A DNA stretch of 64,000 nt from Ditibartonella apihabitans (GCF_002007485.1 NZ_CP015820.1:558001-622000); one strand, 5' to 3'. Positions 47,212-56,814 are shown, counted from the stretch's first letter. The notes: generated from the sequence alone by a model not told the origin. Translations and numbers: made by a program.

Positions 47212-49094
47212 TGGTAATATCGGGGGAATTTACGAGCATTAATACAAACTTCAATCAAATCAGGACTGATAATAAAAAGTCCCAGCAAATCCCACAGTCG
47301 TCACACGACAGCTTCGGTGACGTCTTGAATAAGGCTGGAGACAATAACAAGTCCGGCTCTTCAAGAGAAGCAGACCGCCAATCGGCAAAGTCAAATTCGG
47401 ACAAAGCCTTTGCGGATAAGTCTGCAAATGACAAGATTTTAAACGACAAGGCTGCAAACAATAAGATTGCAAACGACAAGCTCGGCTCTTCAAGAGAAGC
47501 AGACCGCCAATCGGCCAAGTCAAATTCGGATAAAGCCTTTGCGGATAAGGCTGCGAACGACAAGATTATAAACGACAAGATTGCAAGCGACAAGGCTGCT
47601 GTTGACAAAGCTCTAAACAATAAAACGCATTCTGACCAATCTGCGCAAACGAACGCTTCTGACAAAAATAAAGTCCGTGATGAAAGTGACAAGAATAAGG
47701 AAAATGCCAAGCCCTCGGTTCCTGATGGTCATGACGAGTTGAATGATCAGTCGGCTTCATCTGTTCATGACATTCTCGAACAGTTGGATACACATAAAAA
47801 TTTGGCATCGAACGAAAAAAATGGTGCCAAACCCGGTTCGACAGAAGGGGCAGACGACAATCTGGCTTTGACAGTCGGGACAGACTCCCCGAATAAACCG
47901 CATTCGCTCAAGCCGAAGGATGGAAAAACAGTCGATGCCGACGGTGAGGAAGATGGTAACGAAAATAATGTCAAAGTGGCATTCGGCCCGTTGCCGACAT
48001 TGAACCATTCTACCGTCAATCCGGATAATAGTGTCAAAAACGGTGACTCTTTGAATGGTGATAAAAACAATGACGGCAAGCATCAGATAGATGTCAATAT
48101 CGGGATTGCAGGTTCTTCTGATAAGGCTGGCGATGCTGCTTCGAAAAATACTCGCGACGCTTCGGCTCCGGCTTTAGAGACGAACGAAACTGTTAAAGCC
48201 AATGCCGCATTAGAGACCGGTGTCCTTGCAACTGCGGGAACCGGTAAAGTAGCTGGCGCACATAATGGAAATGCCGAACCTTCTGATAACAATAACGTTT
48301 CGGTGGCAGATGATGATTTTGTGGGCAAATCCGGTCTTACGTTGGAAGATGAAAACGCACCACTTGGCGACAAGAATGCCAACGACTTCAAAACCGCTGA
48401 TGACAAGTCCGGTAATACTATATCGGGCCGCAAACAAAGTAACGCCAAACGCACGCAAGACATTGCAAGCCAGCTATCCAATAATTCGCAACAATTAAAT
48501 TTCGACGACGCGGCAGATAAAATGCAGGCCGGTCAAACATTGAATATCGGAGATAAAATTGCAACCAACACTGCGAGGGCCGAAAACCAGAATGTACTCG
48601 GCCGTATTGCCGGCGTTGAAGTCACCGAAAACAAACAGGTCGGGGATATGCGTGTATTGCGCATACAGTTGAATCCTGAAAATCTTGGTATGGTCGAAGC
48701 AAGGTTGCGCAAAACAAATGATGGTCTCCAGATTGAAATTCATGCCGAACGTCAGGAAACGGCACGCCTCCTTGCAGCCGATAATCATGCTCTGCATAAA
48801 GCTCTGGAAAAGTCGGGGGTCAGTGATAATGGCCAGCTGTCAATCATGATTGTTGATAAAAGTTCACAAACTGTCCAGCAAGGACAATCAGCCAATTCCG
48901 GCCAATCCAACTCTCAGGATAATAGTGGTCAGAATTTTAATGGTCAGCGGCAGTCTGCAGGTCAGCAAGGTCAAGGTGGACATAATGCTTCAAGGCAAAC
49001 ATTTAGCGAGTTTCCTTTCACTGACACGCCTTTGCAGGAAGAAGATGTACGTGTCGAAAATACTCGTCGCGATCCTCGCCGTCTGGTGGTCTAG
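47208..49094 (+). CDS. fliK: Hook-length control protein FliK (rhizobial MotD)
   Basis: 628 residues. The C-terminal hook-length domain is at about residues 475-545 (RVLRIQLNPENLGMVEARLRKTNDGLQIEIHAERQETARLLAADNHALHKALEKSGV). The first 450 residues are a disordered, Lys/Asp/Asn/Ser-rich ruler with a 43-residue segment duplicated almost exactly (47355-47483 and 47484-47612). FliK measures the hook and triggers the FlhB switch. Rhizobial MotD is the same protein. Overlaps motC by four bases and the next gene by 50. Confidence 0.93.
   Translation: MMVISGEFTSINTNFNQIRTDNKKSQQIPQSSHDSFGDVLNKAGDNNKSGSSREADRQSAKSNSDKAFADKSANDKILNDKAANNKIANDKLGSSREADRQSAKSNSDKAFADKAANDKIINDKIASDKAAVDKALNNKTHSDQSAQTNASDKNKVRDESDKNKENAKPSVPDGHDELNDQSASSVHDILEQLDTHKNLASNEKNGAKPGSTEGADDNLALTVGTDSPNKPHSLKPKDGKTVDADGEEDGNENNVKVAFGPLPTLNHSTVNPDNSVKNGDSLNGDKNNDGKHQIDVNIGIAGSSDKAGDAASKNTRDASAPALETNETVKANAALETGVLATAGTGKVAGAHNGNAEPSDNNNVSVADDDFVGKSGLTLEDENAPLGDKNANDFKTADDKSGNTISGRKQSNAKRTQDIASQLSNNSQQLNFDDAADKMQAGQTLNIGDKIATNTARAENQNVLGRIAGVEVTENKQVGDMRVLRIQLNPENLGMVEARLRKTNDGLQIEIHAERQETARLLAADNHALHKALEKSGVSDNGQLSIMIVDKSSQTVQQGQSANSGQSNSQDNSGQNFNGQRQSAGQQGQGGHNASRQTFSEFPFTDTPLQEEDVRVENTRRDPRRLVV
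47355..47612 (+). repeat. 129-bp imperfect direct repeat in fliK
   Basis: Unit one begins GGCTCTTCAAGAGAAGCAGA at 47355, unit two at 47484; the period is 129 bases, 43 residues (GSSREADRQSAKSNSDKAFADK and variable NDK-type tails). The first 66 bases of each unit are nearly identical; the tails of (N/S)DK-rich short repeats have diverged. Extends the disordered ruler of FliK. Confidence 0.85.
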
Positions 49095-49620
49095 TCTGAC
49101 AGTTGTTTTCGAGGCTTCTGCAGGCAATGCCTGTGAAGGAGAAATGATTGAAGCATCCAAACGTTACGATATTCCGCTCGGTATATTGTATGCCGTTGGA
49201 TTGACTGAAACAGGCAACAAAGACTCACTCCAGCCTTATGCGCTCAATATTGATGGAAAAGCAGTATTTGCACAAAGTGAGTCGCAGGCTCTGAAGATTT
49301 TTTACGAGGCAAAACGTCGCGGAGCGAAACTCATTGACGTTGGTTGCATGCAAATTAACCACTATTATCACGGAGAGCGTTTTCCATCTGTGGCGGCAAT
49401 GTTCCAGCCACATCTCAACGTAGATTATGCCGCGCGTTTCCTTAAAGAACTGAAGGAACGGGAAGGTAGCTGGACCATGGCAGTGGCACGTTACCATGCC
49501 GGCCCGAATAATAATCCGGCACAAAAACGATATGTCTGTCAGGTCATCGCCAATATGATCGCTTCCGGGTTCGGTAAATGGACGCAAGCTTCGCGCCAGT
49601 TTTGTCGTGGAGAACTGTAG
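49045..49620 (+). CDS. Flagellar-locus lytic transglycosylase (SLT domain)
   Basis: 191 residues from ATG 49045, preceded by AGGAAGAAG. It overlaps the end of fliK by 50 bases in another frame. Signal peptide (KILVAILAVWWSSLTVVFEASA) then an SLT domain: PLGILYAVGLTETGNKDSLQPY carries the catalytic Glu, then VGCMQINHYYHG and AVARYHAGPNN. Cleaves peptidoglycan so the rod can pass, standing in for the muramidase domain missing from the FlgJ-like protein. Order motC-fliK-transglycosylase-ftcR matches rhizobia. Confidence 0.9.
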   Translation: MYVSKILVAILAVWWSSLTVVFEASAGNACEGEMIEASKRYDIPLGILYAVGLTETGNKDSLQPYALNIDGKAVFAQSESQALKIFYEAKRRGAKLIDVGCMQINHYYHGERFPSVAAMFQPHLNVDYAARFLKELKEREGSWTMAVARYHAGPNNNPAQKRYVCQVIANMIASGFGKWTQASRQFCRGEL

Positions 49621-49897
49621 GTGACGTTTTAATAAGCATGGTTAAATTTTATAGTTAACGTGCTGGCATGTGACTAACTGTTTGAAAATCAATGATTTTC
49701 ATACGAAAAATGACGGTTTGAAATAAGAATTTATTAAAAAAATCGTCTATTTTTGGGAAAGTATGGCGGATTCTTGGCAGAAAAAGTTAAAAACAACTTG
49801 TAATTTCTGCCGCGAAAGATATCTTAAAGAAAAGTCCTCATTAAGGATAAGTTCTTGAGTTTTAGGACTTAGTGAGGAAGTTCATAGGAATAGGAAC

Positions 49898-50581
49898 ATG
49901 ATAATAGTTGTAGACGAACGCAAGCTGGTGACTGATGGTTATTCTGCCTTGTTCGCACGGGAAGGGATCTCGGCAACAGGTTTATCATCTGCCGATTTTG
50001 ATGATTGGGTAGAAACCGCCCCTAAATCGGAAATGTCAGCAGTCGAAGCGATTCTTCTTGGTGATTGCAAAGATCGCATCGAGCTGCCAAAGAAAATTCG
50101 CGCTCATTGTGATGCTCCTGTATTGGCCGTCACAGAAACCAATTCGCTTGAACAGACACTGGCACTGTTTCAGGCCGGAATTGACGATGTATTGCGCAAA
50201 CCTATTCATGTTCGTGAAATATTGGCTCGTGTTGCAGCAATACGCCGTCGCATGGGTGGCGAAATCCGCCAATCGGATGCTGCCGTTGTTCTTGGGCCGA
50301 TCAGCGTGTTCAATGACGGTCGTGACCCGAAAATCAATGGTGTCGATTTTGTTCTTCCCCGTCGCGAACGTCGCATTCTTGAATATCTTGTAGCCAATCA
50401 TGGCCGTCGTGTTAACAAAACACAGATTTTCAATGCGATATATGGCGTGTTTGATGCTGAAGTAGAAGAAAATGTCGTTGAAAGTCACATCAGCAAATTG
50501 CGTAAAAAACTGAAAGCCAAACTTGGAACCGATGTTATTGATTCAAAACGGTTCCTCGGTTATAGCTTGAATATTGATTAA
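49898..50581 (+). CDS. ftcR: Flagellar transcriptional regulator FtcR (Rem)
   Basis: 227 residues: an N-terminal receiver-like domain with VVDERKL, the AILLGDCKD strand (Asp56 in the acceptor position) and the [19 protein letters not shown] lysine region, then an OmpR-type winged helix ([30 protein letters not shown] and [33 protein letters not shown]). The gene location and sequence match FtcR of Brucella and Rem of Sinorhizobium, class II activators of flagellar genes. No partner kinase is adjacent. Candidate operators are found upstream of flhA, fliF and flgB. Confidence 0.93.
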   Translation: MIIVVDERKLVTDGYSALFAREGISATGLSSADFDDWVETAPKSEMSAVEAILLGDCKDRIELPKKIRAHCDAPVLAVTETNSLEQTLALFQAGIDDVLRKPIHVREILARVAAIRRRMGGEIRQSDAAVVLGPISVFNDGRDPKINGVDFVLPRRERRILEYLVANHGRRVNKTQIFNAIYGVFDAEVEENVVESHISKLRKKLKAKLGTDVIDSKRFLGYSLNID

Positions 50582-50611
50582 TCATTTCGTAACTCCATAC
50601 GATTTCTTGAA

Positions 50612-50638
50612 GCCTGCATTTTTTGCAGGCTTTTTTTT
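50612..50638 (+). terminator. Rho-independent terminator of ftcR
   Basis: GCCTGCA (50612-50618) and TGCAGGC (50624-50630), loop TTTTT, followed by eight T residues. Separates ftcR from flgE. Confidence 0.95.
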
Positions 50639-50964
50639 ATCTTTTGAAAACAGCTTTTTTTGAAAAATACCGGATTTATCTTCATTATAGAAAGGGCTCT
50701 GATCATAGTTTTTCTTGGGGTATGTTACCTTGATCAAAGCTCAATAGGGAAAGTTTCGCAGCCAATCATACCGACATATATTCGTTATTTTTACTTTGGC
50801 CTTGAAAGCTAAGTCCGTAAATATGTTTTGGAAAAAACAGTTTTGAATGCTGTCAACTGTCTTCTTGGGTGACCATTTTTCCTTCGTAAACTGTGACAAC
50901 GCCAGCTTCGCACAAGGAAGCGCCTCTATGGTGCAACTATGGTTCTCAACTTAAGGAGATAACA
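50639..50964. other. Intergenic region upstream of flgE
   Basis: About 325 bases. The last 65 bases contain TTCGCACAAGG (50907-50917), one base off the TCGCGCAAG core, 48 bases before the flgE ATG, and the ribosome binding site AAGGAG. No other coding signal. Confidence 0.5.
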
Positions 50965-52293
50965 ATGGGTATTTACGGTATGATGCGTACCGGCGTTGCA
51001 GGAATGAACGCACAGGCAAACAGACTTACAGGCGTTGCAGATAACGTCGCTAACGTTAGTACGGCAGGTTACAAGCGGACGGATACCCAGTTTTCCGATC
51101 TGGTTATGCCATCAACGCGTAACGCTTATCAGTCCGGTGGTGTCACGACAACGGTTCGCCATGATATTTCAATGCAGGGTGCAGGGCGTGGAACGGGAAA
51201 GCCAGGCGATATTATGCTTGAAGGCAACGGCTTTTTCCGTGTGCAAGATGAAGCCGGAACCGAATATCTGACCCGTGCCGGTTCTTTCCAGAGAAACGGT
51301 CAAGGTTATCTACAAAATGCAGCAGGATTTTATCTGCTGGATGAAACCGGCAAACGCGTCATAATTAAAGGTGGCGCGGGTGAATTGATGCAAGGTAAAG
51401 TGACCGAAAATATCGATTTAACAGCAAATCTTCAATCGGATAAAAAAGCAATTAACCGTACAGGCACGCCGCCGGTGAACTTTGATCCGAATGACGAAAA
51501 ATCCTATCATTTTAAAAAATCTAAGACGGTTTATGACGAACAGGGAACAGCCGTTGATGTAGATTTTTATTTTACAAAAACAGCAGATAACACATGGGAA
51601 ATGTGGACCTATGTTGGCGATAACCCCTTGACGTCCCAAGATAGGACTGATCCGAATAATCCGATTAATGTTGCTAATCCTGTAACATTTTCTTTCGATA
51701 ACAAAGGCAATTTGACCGGTATGAAGGATAAAGATAACAATCCAATTACACTTGATCACAAATTGACTATTTTAGTACCGAACGTGAATAAACAAGTTAA
51801 CGCTGATGGGACGACAACTACAACGACTTTTCCTGTAGCCATCGATCTCTATAATCCCGATAAAGACGGGAAAACGAGTTTAACGCAGATTGGTGCCAAC
51901 TTCACATTCGATGCGGAATCTGACGGTTATGCACCAGGGACCTATAAAGGCTTCAGTTTTGGTACTAACGGCGAAATACAGGTCAGCTATAGTAACAGTC
52001 AGGTAAGAACAATCGGTACCGTTGGTCTTTCCACAGTGACAGCGCCTGATTCGCTTATTCCTCTTACCGGAACAGTGTTCCAGGCCGTACCGGAAGCCGG
52101 TGGTCAGACATTCGGACATCCGGGTGAAGGTACATTCGGCGTTTTAAGAAGCGGTATGTTGGAAGAGTCAAATGCCGATATCGGTGATGAATTGACAGAC
52201 ATGATCGAAGCACAGCGCAATTATACTGCGAACTCGAAAGTGTTCCAGACGGGTTCGGAAGTAATGGATGTTATTGTCAATTTGAAACGATAG
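50965..52293 (+). CDS. flgE: Flagellar hook protein FlgE
   Basis: 442 residues from ATG 50965, after AAGGAGATAAC; longer frames upstream lack a site. N-terminus MGIYGMMRTGVAGMNAQANRLTGVADNVANVSTAGYKRTDTQF holds the rod/hook motif, then a variable outer domain, and the C-terminal helix EESNADIGDELTDMIEAQRNYTANSKVFQTGSEVMDVIVNLKR. Hook subunit; heads the flgE-flgK-flgL-flaF-flbT-flgD-fliQ transcript. Confidence 0.96.
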   Translation: MGIYGMMRTGVAGMNAQANRLTGVADNVANVSTAGYKRTDTQFSDLVMPSTRNAYQSGGVTTTVRHDISMQGAGRGTGKPGDIMLEGNGFFRVQDEAGTEYLTRAGSFQRNGQGYLQNAAGFYLLDETGKRVIIKGGAGELMQGKVTENIDLTANLQSDKKAINRTGTPPVNFDPNDEKSYHFKKSKTVYDEQGTAVDVDFYFTKTADNTWEMWTYVGDNPLTSQDRTDPNNPINVANPVTFSFDNKGNLTGMKDKDNNPITLDHKLTILVPNVNKQVNADGTTTTTTFPVAIDLYNPDKDGKTSLTQIGANFTFDAESDGYAPGTYKGFSFGTNGEIQVSYSNSQVRTIGTVGLSTVTAPDSLIPLTGTVFQAVPEAGGQTFGHPGEGTFGVLRSGMLEESNADIGDELTDMIEAQRNYTANSKVFQTGSEVMDVIVNLKR

Positions 52294-52352
52294 GACTAAC
52301 CTTACTTGAAACCGGCTCGACTGCCGATTACATGAGATAAAAGAAGGCTAAA

Positions 52353-53708
52353 ATGACACTAGGTACAGCACTTTCTACAGCAAGAAATTCACTCAAGACA
52401 TCGTCTGGACAGATGAGTGTTGTATCCCAGAATATTGGTAGTGCGCGTGACACAAACTATACTCATCGCACTACCCATGTCCTATCTGGCGCCAATGGCA
52501 TGGTGAGTTCCAAGCTTATTCGGGATGACAATCCCGAACTTCTTGGAAACTACCTTCTCAAGTCGAGTCAATCGGCAGCGGCTGCGGCTATAAATGACGG
52601 TGCAACACAGCTCTCGAACATCTATGGTACAAACGACTTTGAAAATTCTCCGTCGCGTTTGCTTGATGATTTTAAAAAAGCTTTGCAGTTCTACGCCAAT
52701 AATCCAAGTCAAAGAACAGCCGGTGACGCTGCCATTGACAAGGCAAAAGATCTTGCCAACAGTTTGAATGCCGGTTCCAAGGCAATTGATAAATTACGCA
52801 CCGATACCGATAGTGAAATCAAGGATTCTGTCGATCACATCAATGATCTTTTAAAGCAATTTCAGCAAGTCGAGAAAGAAATTGTCAATGAAAAAGGGTC
52901 GGGGCGCGATGGCTATGCCTATATGGATCAACGCGATGCAATTCTTAAGGAACTGTCTCAGGAAATTGGTATAACCACTGTTACTCATCCCGACGGGACA
53001 ATGTCGATCTACGGGATGGATGACAGCACGCTTTATGACAAGGTACCGCGTCAGGTTTCATATTCTCCAAGCGCACCATTAGTGGCAGGAAAAGCGGGTA
53101 ACCCTGTCCTTGTTGATGGCGTTCCTCTTTCGCATGATGCTTTCAATTCTCCTAATGGGTCTGGCAAGCTTGGTGGTTTGTTGAAGGTTCGTGATGATAT
53201 AGCGCCGCAATATCAAAAACAACTTGATGAAATAGCAAATGCACTGACCGATATTTTTAAAGGACCTCCCGCTCTATTCGAGGGTGGTGACGAAACTAAC
53301 GTTACCGGAACGGCGGGTAGAATTAGTGTTAATCCGGAATTTGATAGCAATACGGTTGACGGTGGTCCGGAAAAGCTCGGTAAAGATCTTCAGAAACTGG
53401 TCGACAATCTCGATAAGCCGCGTAATTTCGCTAATGATACAGGGCTTGATAATACTCAAAGCATCGCGTCTTACACCAAGCAATCTTTGTCATGGATGGA
53501 AGGCGTACGCAAGTCCGCAACTTCGGATAACGAATATAAAAGCACAATGTTCAGCCGTGCGGGCGAAGCTTTGTCTAATGAAACCGGTGTAAATACTGAT
53601 GATGAAATGGCTCTAATGCTTCAATTAGAGCAGACTTATTCAGCAACTGCGCGTATAATAACGACAGTCGGCAAAATGTTGGATGACTTGATGAGTGCGG
53701 TAAGATAG
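52353..53708 (+). CDS. flgK: Hook-filament junction protein FlgK
   Basis: 451 residues, compact for FlgK. Opens with TLGTALSTARNSLKTSSGQMSVVSQNIGSARDTNYTHRTTHVL (rod-type helix, with an atypical SARDTNYTHR in place of NANTPGYTR). The C-terminal helix is DDEMALMLQLEQTYSATARIITTVGKMLDDLMSAV. A first helical bundle, coiled region and beta-rich middle are recognisable. First junction protein between hook and filament. Exported with the FlgN-like chaperone. Confidence 0.92.
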   Translation: MTLGTALSTARNSLKTSSGQMSVVSQNIGSARDTNYTHRTTHVLSGANGMVSSKLIRDDNPELLGNYLLKSSQSAAAAAINDGATQLSNIYGTNDFENSPSRLLDDFKKALQFYANNPSQRTAGDAAIDKAKDLANSLNAGSKAIDKLRTDTDSEIKDSVDHINDLLKQFQQVEKEIVNEKGSGRDGYAYMDQRDAILKELSQEIGITTVTHPDGTMSIYGMDDSTLYDKVPRQVSYSPSAPLVAGKAGNPVLVDGVPLSHDAFNSPNGSGKLGGLLKVRDDIAPQYQKQLDEIANALTDIFKGPPALFEGGDETNVTGTAGRISVNPEFDSNTVDGGPEKLGKDLQKLVDNLDKPRNFANDTGLDNTQSIASYTKQSLSWMEGVRKSATSDNEYKSTMFSRAGEALSNETGVNTDDEMALMLQLEQTYSATARIITTVGKMLDDLMSAVR

Positions 53709-53715
53709 GTGTGAA

Positions 53716-54807
53716 ATGAAAATTAACCCGATTTCTACTTATGTATTGAATAATTCACAACGCTCGATTGTCTCGCAAGCGCAGTCAGAACTTGATGAAG
53801 CAAGCTATGAGGCCGCAACACAACGGATCAGGGATCCCGGCTTGAAACTTGGTCGTCAGACGGGTCGTTTTGTTGAAAATGAAAATCAGATTTCAACATT
53901 GCAAGGATTGAGAGATAGCAACAATTTGGCAGCGCAACGTATGGCTTCGGCACAAACGGCACTGCAAAGTCTGGTGGAAGCAAGCAGCAAGGATAAACCC
54001 GGTGGTAGCCTTATACAGTTTAATAAAGCGCTGATGGGCGACAATGTTGCTGCAACTCCGGCGACTATGCAATCTGCTGCACAAACAGCACTCGACTCCT
54101 TTGTCTCGGCAATGAATACGAGCTATAATGGTGAATATGTCTTTGGCGGCACCAATACCAGTCAGCCACCGTTCGATTATTATAGAGCGGGGAGTAATAC
54201 CGGCACAAGTAAAATTGTGCAGGATACGTTCAGAGATTATTTCGGCTTTAATGTGGATGACCCTCAGGTGGCCAATATTTCTGCCGATGACATGAAATCT
54301 TTCATTGATGGACCATTCAGTAAACTTTTTGATGATCCGAGTTGGGGTACAAATTTTTCACGTGCCAAAGATGGCGAAGTCGCAAGACGCATTTCGCCCA
54401 GCGGTGAAAATGCTGATATTTCGGCAAGCGCCAATGATGCGGGCTTCCGTCAGGCCATGAAAAATATGATTCTTGTGGCCGAGTTCGGTAATATCGGGTT
54501 ATCTTCGAACGCTCAGGGGGCAATTGCTGATCGCGCACGGGCTTCTTCGGACAACAAATCGACGGGTAGTGCTATTAACGAGATTATTACGTCGGCGTCC
54601 AATCTTGGTAATTCGCAAAGTCGCGTCACCAATGCCACTAATCATATTAATGCACAGCTCAGTATTTTGAACCAGACACGCAATGACATGATTGGTGCTG
54701 ATCCAACCGAAGCAAGTGCAAAGATGATCCAGCTTCAGAACGTATTACAAATTTCATACACTATGACAGCTCGTATCAGTAAGATGACATTGGCCAATTA
54801 TATTTAA
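53716..54807 (+). CDS. flgL: Hook-filament junction protein FlgL
   Basis: 363 residues, flagellin-like ends. N-terminus MKINPISTYVLNNSQRSIVSQAQSELDEASYEAATQRIRDPGLKLGRQTGR and C-terminus with RNDMIGADPTEASAKMIQLQNVLQISYTMTARISKMTLANYI. Second junction protein. Eight bases after flgK. Confidence 0.93.
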   Translation: MKINPISTYVLNNSQRSIVSQAQSELDEASYEAATQRIRDPGLKLGRQTGRFVENENQISTLQGLRDSNNLAAQRMASAQTALQSLVEASSKDKPGGSLIQFNKALMGDNVAATPATMQSAAQTALDSFVSAMNTSYNGEYVFGGTNTSQPPFDYYRAGSNTGTSKIVQDTFRDYFGFNVDDPQVANISADDMKSFIDGPFSKLFDDPSWGTNFSRAKDGEVARRISPSGENADISASANDAGFRQAMKNMILVAEFGNIGLSSNAQGAIADRARASSDNKSTGSAINEIITSASNLGNSQSRVTNATNHINAQLSILNQTRNDMIGADPTEASAKMIQLQNVLQISYTMTARISKMTLANYI

Positions 54808-54857
54808 ATTAATCCTTTTGGGTTAAATAATACGGATATGATATCTGGGGAATTTTG

Positions 54858-55232
54858 ATGTATCAGATGCGGTACGAAGATGTAATGGAAGACGATCAGA
54901 TGGGCGCTCGCGAACGCGAGAGTATTTTGTTCGATCGTTGTATAAAAATGCTGCGGGCTGCCCAGAAGGCCGGGCCAAGCACACGAGAGACATATGAAGC
55001 GGTAGCATTCACACGTAAATTATGGATTATTTTAATTGAAGACTTGGGGCTGGCGGAAAATGCACTGCCGACAGAACTGAAGGCATCTCTGATTTCTATC
55101 GGTTTCTTTATTTTGAAAGAAATCCAGAGATTGGAGAATGGGGAAACAGCAGACTTTGATGCTTTGGTGGAAATCTCTGAATCCATCAGAGACGGTCTTG
55201 CTACAAATCCGGAGAAAAGTGAAAATGACTGA
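54858..55232 (+). CDS. flaF: Flagellin secretion/synthesis regulator FlaF
   Basis: About 124 residues from ATG 54858 (a TTG three bases earlier is possible). All-helical cytoplasmic protein. Motifs ERESILFDRCIKMLRAAQKAG and VAFTRKLWIILIEDLGLAENALPTELKASLISIGFFILKEIQRL are those of FlaF. In Caulobacter FlaF is needed for flagellin synthesis and export and opposes FlbT; in rhizobia and Brucella the pair controls flagellin level. Overlaps flbT by eight bases. Confidence 0.92.
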   Translation: MYQMRYEDVMEDDQMGARERESILFDRCIKMLRAAQKAGPSTRETYEAVAFTRKLWIILIEDLGLAENALPTELKASLISIGFFILKEIQRLENGETADFDALVEISESIRDGLATNPEKSEND

Positions 55233-55653
55233 TAAGACGATGCATATAACATTACGGCCAAATGAAAAGTTTTACCTGAACGGCGCTGTGTTACGCCCCG
55301 ATCGGAAGGTAACTTTAGAGCTCTTGAATGATGCGACCTTTCTTCTTGAAGCTCATGTAATGCAAGCGGAAGATACAAACACACCATTAAAGCAGCTTTA
55401 TTTCACTGCACAGGTTATGCTGATCGATCCCGATACAGCCGACAAGACAGTAATGATTTTCATTGAAATGCTTGGCAAAATGCTCCGCACTTACGATGAT
55501 CCGATCATTCTGGAAGGTCTACGCAAATGCATTGATTTGACCGAACAAGATAAGATTTTTGACGTTTTGAAAGTCATCCGCGGATTGTTCGATAGAGAAG
55601 CAACCATAATGGGCAAAAAGCCTGCGGTTGAAAAGGAACAAAAAACCGCCTGA
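55225..55653 (+). CDS. flbT: Flagellin post-transcriptional regulator FlbT
   Basis: 142 residues from ATG 55225, after GGAGAAAAGTGAAA; it overlaps the flaF stop by eight bases. FlbT motifs are [53 protein letters not shown] and [32 protein letters not shown]. FlbT represses flagellin mRNA translation by acting on its 5' leader in Caulobacter but may act positively in Brucella. The structured flagellin leaders in this window are its likely target. Confidence 0.93.
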   Translation: MTDKTMHITLRPNEKFYLNGAVLRPDRKVTLELLNDATFLLEAHVMQAEDTNTPLKQLYFTAQVMLIDPDTADKTVMIFIEMLGKMLRTYDDPIILEGLRKCIDLTEQDKIFDVLKVIRGLFDREATIMGKKPAVEKEQKTA

Positions 55654-55669
55654 TGTTAGGAGAAAGTTC

Positions 55670-56326
55670 ATGACCATAAGTGCTGTAGACAACAATACAT
55701 CAAGCCTTATGAAATATACTCCGGCAACCAATGCGGCTGCCGGAAAGTCCGCTGCAGCAACATCCAACTTCGCTTCGGAAACGCAAGCTGCATCCGACAA
55801 GGATAATACGTCGAAGACAAATACAAATGCTTCGGCAAATACAAATAGTTCGACAACATCAACAACGCCTTCAACTTCTGGTACGAGTAGTACACCCTCT
55901 TCCAATAATACCACTGGAAGCACCAGCACAACTACCAAGACGCCGAATGCAGATTATAATACTTTTATCAAGTTGCTTATTGCCCAGATGAAAAATCAGG
56001 ATCCGACCAAACCAATGGATTCGACCGAATTTGTTTCACAATTGGCAAGTTTTTCGGCTGTCGAGCAGCAACAGCAGACAAATACCAAACTTGATTCAAT
56101 GGCACAGTCGCTCAAGAACATTATGGTTGATGGGCCAATTTCCCGTGCTGAAGGTTATGTCGGCAAATATCTCTCGTTTACTGACGAAAAAGGGGTTGTT
56201 ACTTCCGGTACTGTCCAGTCGGTTACAATTTATAGCGATGGTTTGATCGCAAAACTTGATAATGGAAAAGACTTGCTTATCGGGCCGGGTGTTACAGTCA
56301 TGAATAGTCAACCGAAACAAGCTTGA
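55670..56326 (+). CDS. flgD: Hook-cap scaffold protein FlgD
   Basis: 218 residues from ATG 55670, preceded by TTAGGAGAAAG. A Ser/Thr/Asn-rich N-terminal 90 residues is followed by [44 protein letters not shown], diagnostic for FlgD, then [14 protein letters not shown] and a beta domain. The cap directs hook polymerisation. The N-terminal region has long (NTS)n-type runs. Confidence 0.95.
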   Translation: MTISAVDNNTSSLMKYTPATNAAAGKSAAATSNFASETQAASDKDNTSKTNTNASANTNSSTTSTTPSTSGTSSTPSSNNTTGSTSTTTKTPNADYNTFIKLLIAQMKNQDPTKPMDSTEFVSQLASFSAVEQQQQTNTKLDSMAQSLKNIMVDGPISRAEGYVGKYLSFTDEKGVVTSGTVQSVTIYSDGLIAKLDNGKDLLIGPGVTVMNSQPKQA

Positions 56327-56348
56327 GTTTTGTTGCGGGAGCTTGAGA

Positions 56349-56615
56349 ATGAATGAAGCCGATGCCGTCGATATGGTAACTGCTGCGATTTGGACCGTTT
56401 TGGTAGCAAGCGGTCCGGCCGTTGGCGCTGCTATGGCAATAGGCATTATCATCGCTCTTTTTCAAGCTCTTACCCAGATACAGGAAATGACATTGACATT
56501 TATACCTAAAATAGTTGTCATTTTCGTTGTTCTCGCATTGACCGCTTCTTTTGTCGGCGGGCAAATCTATTCTTTCACGCAATTGATTTACGGGCGAATT
56601 GAATCGAGCTTTTAA
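56349..56615 (+). CDS. fliQ: Flagellar export gate protein FliQ
   Basis: 88 residues from ATG 56349; a TTG six bases earlier is an alternative. Two hydrophobic helices (IWTVLVASGPAVGAAMAIGIIIALFQALTQIQEMTLTFIPKIVVIFVVLALTASFVGGQIYSF). Export gate with FliP and FliR. GGGAG precedes it. It ends the flagellar island. Confidence 0.95.
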   Translation: MNEADAVDMVTAAIWTVLVASGPAVGAAMAIGIIIALFQALTQIQEMTLTFIPKIVVIFVVLALTASFVGGQIYSFTQLIYGRIESSF

Positions 56616-56814
56616 GTAGAAATGGCCCGGCATTGATAGCGAGAAAAAGCTTTTGGTGCCCTGTCATTAGCCTCGTCAAAAACCGCATAGAAAAGTAAAA
56701 TTAAATAAACGCATCACTTATTGTGTTTTCCGCTCATCAGCGCTTTCGGCTGGCATTTTTGCATGCTTAAACCGGAATGCGATAACGCTTTCGTTTCATA
56801 AATTATATTCACGC

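Noticed and set aside
47390-47650. NDK-type short repeats in fliK as a CRISPR-like array
   Set aside because: Units are short, in frame and coding, with no constant spacer length and no cas genes.
49583-49598. CGCAAGCTTCGCG near the end of the transglycosylase gene as an FtcR box before ftcR
   Set aside because: It lies in coding sequence about 300 bases before ftcR and its flanks do not match the other boxes; treated as chance.
53274-53592. Overlapping frames in flgK on both strands
   Set aside because: Shadows of a well-supported coding frame.
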